Translations under genes and position numbers: made by a program
Notes under the pieces: generated by a model
What the model saw: the letters and a program-made list of their open reading frames with translations, nothing else
Databases searched by the model: none
Told to the model about the DNA's origin: nothing
In this document: piece after piece, positions 59,224-64,000 of the stretch
Numbering within the stretch: the stretch's first letter is position 1
How the letters are laid out: the number at the start of each line of letters is the position of its first letter
DNA from: Stemphylium vesicarium
Lineage: Eukaryota; Ascomycota; Dothideomycetes; Pleosporales; Pleosporaceae
DNA length: 64,000 bases
NCBI GenBank assembly: GCA_004380135.1
Contig: QXCR01000129.1
Span: forward strand, 1-64,000
Direction of reading: 5' to 3'

Positions 59224-60435
59224 ACTCACCGAACCCGAAGCAGAACAAGAATGCGACTACAGTCATCGACAGTGATACGTGCTTCTTACTGTATCGAGCG
59301 AGGCCGTACAAGAGACCGAACAGAGACCGAACAAGAATGCGACACTGATATCGATACGGTCCGAGTTCTTACCCAAAAAGGACCATCCGTGCAGTTTCAT
59401 GAAGATGAGAATGAGAATGCGAGCACAGAGATCGATGGTTTCATGTGCGAGGTTCTAGATTAGGAAAATGAAGGTCGATGAGGTAGGAGAAAGGAAGCGA
59501 AAGCGAAGCAGGATACGACTGCGAATGAGAATAAGAATGAGCATGAGCATGGACGCTTTGGGGAACAGATGTGTTGTCAATCGATACTTTTTTTTCTCTT
59601 AGGGCGGAGCCAAGATGATGATCAAGTACACATGAAATAGCTCCTTACACGTGTTGATGGAATATGACATTGAAGTATGAGAAGACCCGCACATTTGTAT
59701 CCGAATACTCGGGGTCGGGATGGTATGTGCAAGGCGTGTTGGTCTAGTAACCAAACATCGCGGTAGAAAATCTTATGTTCCGTTCGCGACTACTCCCAGT
59801 GCCCCCTCGTTCCTCTCACATCCCAACCTTCATTTAATCATTTCGTGTCCAATTTCCCTGCAACTAAGACCCATCCCATTTCACCGAACGAAACATCCCA
59901 AAGAGTAAGCCTCTCGCTCTCGCATCGCCCTATCCAGCACACGCCAGGTATCCTCTATCAAGCCGCTAAAAAAAAACGCACGTCACCTCTACCCAACTCC
60001 GACGACTACTACGACGGCAGATTCCGATAATTCCATTTTCTGCAACACGCTCTCGCATTCTCTTCGCGTGTTGCCAACTCTCCGTCTTGCACGAAACCGA
60101 TCCAAATGCAGTAAATCCCAAAGAAAAAGTGTTGGACACTGGCCTCGCACTCGTATCCTCATCCGCATCTTCCTTCGCTTTTTCCTCGTCTCGAGGTCTT
60201 GGTCGCATGCATACACCCGTGGCCAAATAATAATACCTCAGCTGCACGCAGCGCAAACCCACCGACCCACCAAACTACCTAATCTAGTAATTCACGAAAA
60301 CCGTGGATTGCGTGCGCACTTGCACATCTGCGCATCTCTTGCGCATCTCTTGCGCATTTACTGCGCGTGACCTGCGGCGGGCAGTGTGTGCGCGGGGCAC
60401 CTATCTCGCCCCCTCAACCCCCACCCATCATTGGG

Positions 60436-60475
60436 GCTGGGCTGGGCTGGGCTGGGCTACGCTGGGCTACGCTGG
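60436..60475 (+). repeat. Pentanucleotide array (GCTGG/GCTAC)8
   Basis: Eight consecutive 5-mers: four GCTGG, then GCTAC, GCTGG, GCTAC, GCTGG. Confidence 0.9.
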
Positions 60476-61149
60476 GCAAAGCCAACGGTCAAGACACCTG
60501 ATTACTAGAAGGGGTAAGAAAGAAGGTGGACTAGAGGCAAAGTGTGGATTGTAGTGAACTGTGAATCTGTGGGTTTCGCTTATCGCAGGGGTACGGGAGA
60601 GAGACTGTGGGTGGGGATGTGAGGCTGAAAACTGTGTATTGATGGCGGGCTGTGTGGGTGAGTCTTGGGCTGGGGAGCACGTGGTTTGTTGGCTTTTTTG
60701 TTTTAATTTTTTAATCTGGGTATTTTTGGCTATGGTGTAGCTATCTGTTCTGATTCTGCGCACGAGCAACGGCACACGTCTGGAAACAGCATGGGAGTAG
60801 AGAATAAGAGTAATATTTTTTTTGATACCAGAAGAGACAAACAGAAAACAAAAAGCCACAGTTTACACCACGTATGGGTATCAAAAAATGTACAAGTGAG
60901 CGGGGACGTGAAAAAACGCCCGACCCCCTCTTCCGCCGACGCCATCAACTTATCCATCCGTGCCTAAACCCCGTTGCCCTAAAACCTATCCAACCTGTTT
61001 CCCTGACGAAGAAGAAAAAATTGCGTTTACCGCTCAAGCGCCAACATAACGTCACATCACACCGATGTTCCGTCTCTCTCAACCTGCTTTCATCTACTTC
61101 CTTTCACTTGCGTATAGCTCAACAAAGACAGCGCCTCTGCGACCTTTTC

Positions 61150-63855
61150 CTACGAGGCTGCAGGTGACTGAACTTGATGTTGTTGCCTGGTTGCATCATT
61201 CTTTGACTGCAGATGATTGGTAAGCACCGCAATGTTGTCCCGTGCTTCTGGTACCGTCTCAACAATGTGCCTCAGGTTGATCATCTGCAGTTCGGAGACG
61301 ACGGAATTCTGATGTAGATTGGAGCTGAGGATAGTGACGATGACAGGTGCGTCAATGTACGGGCCGAGAATCTCCATGGCTTTGGGGATCTGGTGGTGTG
61401 GTGGAACAATCATGGGAGGCAGAGATTGTTGCTGCTGCTGGTTTCCCAGCATGTTTGCTTGCGGTGGCGCAAAAGGGTTACTGTACTGGCCTGGTGGATA
61501 TGCTGCGCTGACGGGCGAGAATTGCGGCGCGTGGGGATTGGTCATTGGTGATGGGGCGGGGCCGTTGCCGAAAGCAGGCTGTGGGGTCTGACCAGCTGCA
61601 ATCTCCTGGGCGGGGTACCGCTCGTAGTGTTCAGTTGGCGGAAGCTGAGGCTTGACTTCTGGTAGCTTGGCTACTAGAGCCAGAATCAACATGTGTTCTT
61701 TGCGGGGTGTCTCGATGGTGCAGTACTCCAGCATGTCGATGAAGGGAGGGAGGTTACTTCCACCCGCCTCAATTGGAATCACATAGAGGTCCCGAAGGAT
61801 ATCGGCACCCTCTACGGGCACGACACCCCACCGGCCGCGAGAGTGGAAGTACTCGTATAGATGGTCCATGACTGTGCGACCTTCGGTAGTAACAGGGCTG
61901 ATGGCAAGGATGGACACTTCGTGACTCTCTGTATGTCCAATGCTTTGGATGTAGTCGTTTCCCTTGGCACTCTCGATGCGTCCTTGGATTGCCACAACGT
62001 GGGTCAAAAGCTTCTCCCAAGGTACGACCTGACCAAAGTCACCGCCTGCGACGAACCGGGCGACAGCATCGAAAGGTTCCATAGACTGCATGTTGATCGA
62101 ACCTTGCCAGCAAACAGTAGGATCTGACGAGTACCCGGACATTTCCACGTCGTTGTCTTCGTCTTTGAGCAATCGGTCGACGTCAGCATCATCGACGGCA
62201 GTTTGAGGCTTGTCTTGATTATGCATAGAGCTGTGACGGCGGTGGATAAAGGATTGCTGGTCATGTTGTGGGGAGCGAACTTTGTCGAAGACGGAGTTGA
62301 TGTCGAAATTGTTAGATGCTCGTCGCGCACCATCATGTTGGGCGGAGTCCATATCGGGTCCTCTTGCTGTAGCTGGGCTTTCAGGTGGACGTACGGCCAT
62401 GGGCGATTGTGCTACCGCCTCTTCCGTGGCGCTCTCGCGCTCCTGTAGACTGGGTCGCCTAAAGTCGTCCTCGAAGTTGTCTTCCCCAACAAACTCCTCG
62501 CCCTTGTGTGTCTTGCGTAGCCGAGGGCCAGTCTCTTCGGTCAAAATCATCTGCTTCTCTGCAGCTTCACGCATAGCGGCATATTCGCGTTGCTTGTCTT
62601 CGCTGGCCATCTCCTCGGCCTCCATGCTGACCAAGTCTTCTGCCTTGAGGTTTCCCGAGAGCAGGCGATCTACAAGGACCGTGTTCTTCTTGACGTTGAA
62701 CATGATGGTACGCATCTTGCCAAAGTATGGCGAGGAGCCACCAGTGGGCTCACCGTATAAATTGAACGCCGCATGGCTCATCTGCAGGGTGTACTTGGTA
62801 GCGAGAGATTTGGCAGTCTGGCCGTTGGGGATGCGGTATCCTCTGGTGTCGGAGGCAGTATTGATCAAGGGCGTCAGGGTATCGCAAAGCTTCTCCGCAA
62901 CGGCCTTCTGGTTCTGTGGGAGGGCATCGATGTCGCCGACTGGGGCGCTTTGTGGCGTTTGCTTGCTCTCTTGATGGCTTGACTTCCTGCGCTTCTTGCT
63001 TGCATTGGCCTTTTCTGACGCCTGTTCATGACGACGCTTTTCACCAAGAGGAGACTGCGGTTGACTTGTATTCCCCTGCTTGGAGTCGGCATGGCCATTG
63101 GAGTCGGCTTCAGGCGTGGGTGCAGCTGCAGGTGCAGGAGCAGGTGCAGGAGCCGGGGTAGGAGTAGGGGCCTCGACGGGAGCTGGCTGCGGCTGTTGTG
63201 AGGGCGTGGCCGATTGTTGGGGCGTAGTTGCCTTCTCAGAGGCGACTTCCTGCTTGATGTCGCTGGCGCGGGGCTTGGGCTTGGAGCCCTTCTTGCGCGC
63301 CCACGGCCTCTCGCCACGGGCCATGGCGGCGAGCAGGTCTACGTGGTCCTGGGGCCTGCATTGCTCGCAGTAGTAATCTTTACCCTCCCAGAAGTCGCCT
63401 TCGGGCAGTCCCAGGCATTTGTTGTGCTGCCAGGCGGTGCAGCTGTCGCAACAAATCATCTGCCGTCCGCGGATGTCGCGCTGGTCGCCGCACACGCAGC
63501 GGATGATGGCGTCCTCTTCGTCCTCTTCCTCTTCCTCTTCTTGCTCGGCAGACTGGGTAGACTGCGCGCGCTGGGCCTGCCCCTTGGGCTGTCCTTTCTT
63601 GCCCGGGGTCGGTCCCTTCTTCTCCGCGACTGGGGGTGCTTTCGCCTTGGGGGCGGGGGAGGGCTCGTCGAGGGCATCTTGGTTCTTGGTATGGTGGCCT
63701 TTGTTGGCGCGACCAGAGCGCCTGATTTCGTCTGTGGCAATGGTATCAGCATGTGTGTGGGAGGGTTGAGGGCTGTGGTGCGCGCGCATCTGGTGTGCGG
63801 GGCGCGCAACAAATGCAGTCTGGGCGCGTGTGAATGGTTTCTGCTTACCGGCCAT
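61150..63855 (-). CDS. BYE1: Transcription elongation factor BYE1-like (PHD, TFIIS-M, SPOC)
   Basis: An 862-residue protein from two exons: 63855-63849 (7 nt) and 63731-61150. The 117-nt intron (GTAAGC..CACAG) joins ATG-GCC-G to ACGAAATC, giving MADEIRRSGRANKG, the expected family start; reading through it instead adds an unrelated stretch. A PHD finger spans residues 81-127 (CVC, CCDSC, HNKC, CEQC). A TFIIS central domain lies at about 277-410 (KLCDTLTPLINT, MFNVKKNTVLVDRLLSGN) and a SPOC domain at about 539-690 (WQGSINMQSMEPF). The tail is Pro/Gln-rich. Yeast Bye1 binds RNA polymerase II and H3K4me3 during early elongation. The order PHD, TFIIS-M, SPOC is diagnostic. Confidence 0.92.
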   Translation of the reverse strand: MAGKQKPFTRAQTAFVARPAHQMRAHHSPQPSHTHADTIATDEIRRSGRANKGHHTKNQDALDEPSPAPKAKAPPVAEKKGPTPGKKGQPKGQAQRAQSTQSAEQEEEEEEDEEDAIIRCVCGDQRDIRGRQMICCDSCTAWQHNKCLGLPEGDFWEGKDYYCEQCRPQDHVDLLAAMARGERPWARKKGSKPKPRASDIKQEVASEKATTPQQSATPSQQPQPAPVEAPTPTPAPAPAPAPAAAPTPEADSNGHADSKQGNTSQPQSPLGEKRRHEQASEKANASKKRRKSSHQESKQTPQSAPVGDIDALPQNQKAVAEKLCDTLTPLINTASDTRGYRIPNGQTAKSLATKYTLQMSHAAFNLYGEPTGGSSPYFGKMRTIMFNVKKNTVLVDRLLSGNLKAEDLVSMEAEEMASEDKQREYAAMREAAEKQMILTEETGPRLRKTHKGEEFVGEDNFEDDFRRPSLQERESATEEAVAQSPMAVRPPESPATARGPDMDSAQHDGARRASNNFDINSVFDKVRSPQHDQQSFIHRRHSSMHNQDKPQTAVDDADVDRLLKDEDNDVEMSGYSSDPTVCWQGSINMQSMEPFDAVARFVAGGDFGQVVPWEKLLTHVVAIQGRIESAKGNDYIQSIGHTESHEVSILAISPVTTEGRTVMDHLYEYFHSRGRWGVVPVEGADILRDLYVIPIEAGGSNLPPFIDMLEYCTIETPRKEHMLILALVAKLPEVKPQLPPTEHYERYPAQEIAAGQTPQPAFGNGPAPSPMTNPHAPQFSPVSAAYPPGQYSNPFAPPQANMLGNQQQQQSLPPMIVPPHHQIPKAMEILGPYIDAPVIVTILSSNLHQNSVVSELQMINLRHIVETVPEARDNIAVLTNHLQSKNDATRQQHQVQSPAAS

Positions 63856-64000
63856 GGTGCTGGACACGGGTGATGGGCTCAAGATGGACGATACGACGAA
63901 TGCAGCTTAAGCTATGTGCGTAACAAGATTCAAAAAAGTCTCTACGGAAGCCCTAATCCTGCCTTGCGCGCGGCGCTGCGGGCCAACAATGAACACGACG
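63856..64000. other. Upstream flank of BYE1
   Basis: 145 bp to the window edge; leader or promoter, nothing recognised. Confidence 0.4.

Larger units (their letters stand above)
58963..61149. other. 2.2 kb region without a gene, with simple repeats
   Basis: No convincing gene. It contains a 20-bp perfect palindrome (59204-59223), degenerate repeats built on GAATGCGA and GACCGAAC (about 59080-59345) and a GCTGG/GCTAC pentamer array (60436-60475). The right half is leader or 3' flank of BYE1. Confidence 0.5.

Noticed and set aside
59719..59800. Possible tRNA gene
   Set aside because: GGTCTAGTAACC looks A-box-like, but there is no B box or cloverleaf pairing.
1..64000. CRISPR arrays, bacterial operons, ribosome binding sites
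   Set aside because: The DNA is eukaryotic; no regularly spaced repeat arrays were seen.

Overview
The window is filamentous ascomycete nuclear DNA, most likely from a Dothideomycete and plausibly Pleosporales. Genes sit on both strands and carry short spliceosomal introns of about 45-175 nt with GT..AG ends and CTGAC/CTAAC-like branch sites. Diagnostic fungal proteins include the gluconeogenesis regulator AcuK, a Kap123-type importin, an NCR1/NPC1 transporter, a NACHT protein with a DUF7708-like N-terminus, and a pogo-type transposon. The genus cannot be fixed from sequence alone. All gene models and splice sites below were read by eye.

Layout. Positions 1-1331 hold the right-hand part of a pogo/Fot1-like transposon. 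An acidic hypothetical gene (1659-3104, minus) and a gene-poor 3.4 kb stretch with one foldback MITE follow. 6.5-12.3 kb carries a glutathione-dependent formaldehyde-activating enzyme, a broken hypothetical gene and two convergent alpha/beta hydrolases. 13.5-19.7 kb carries three low-complexity genes, two of them interrupted. 20.6-32.2 kb is a housekeeping block: a DUF2433/metallophosphoesterase-like RGG protein, importin KAP123 and the sterol transporter NCR1. 33.4-43.8 kb has two aldo/keto reductases, an RRM protein, a decayed NACHT/ankyrin NLR and riboflavin kinase. 44.2-50.9 kb has acuK and a 16-exon MFS transporter, both on the minus strand. 54.1-63.9 kb has the WW/FF protein URN1 head-to-head with proteasome subunit PRE9, a disordered hypothetical gene, and the PHD/TFIIS/SPOC factor BYE1.

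The genes do not form one pathway or biosynthetic cluster. This looks like ordinary core chromosome with mobile-element debris at the left end. The most unusual signal is a set of in-frame TAG codons inside otherwise continuous, coding-like frames at nine sites. In each case the same frame stays coding-like beyond the TAG, and eight of the nine TAGs are followed by G. The clearest are in the NCR1 tail, the 16967-19663 gene and the 1659-3104 gene. They could be recent nonsense mutations, readthrough, unrecognised splicing or assembly error; the sequence alone does not decide.
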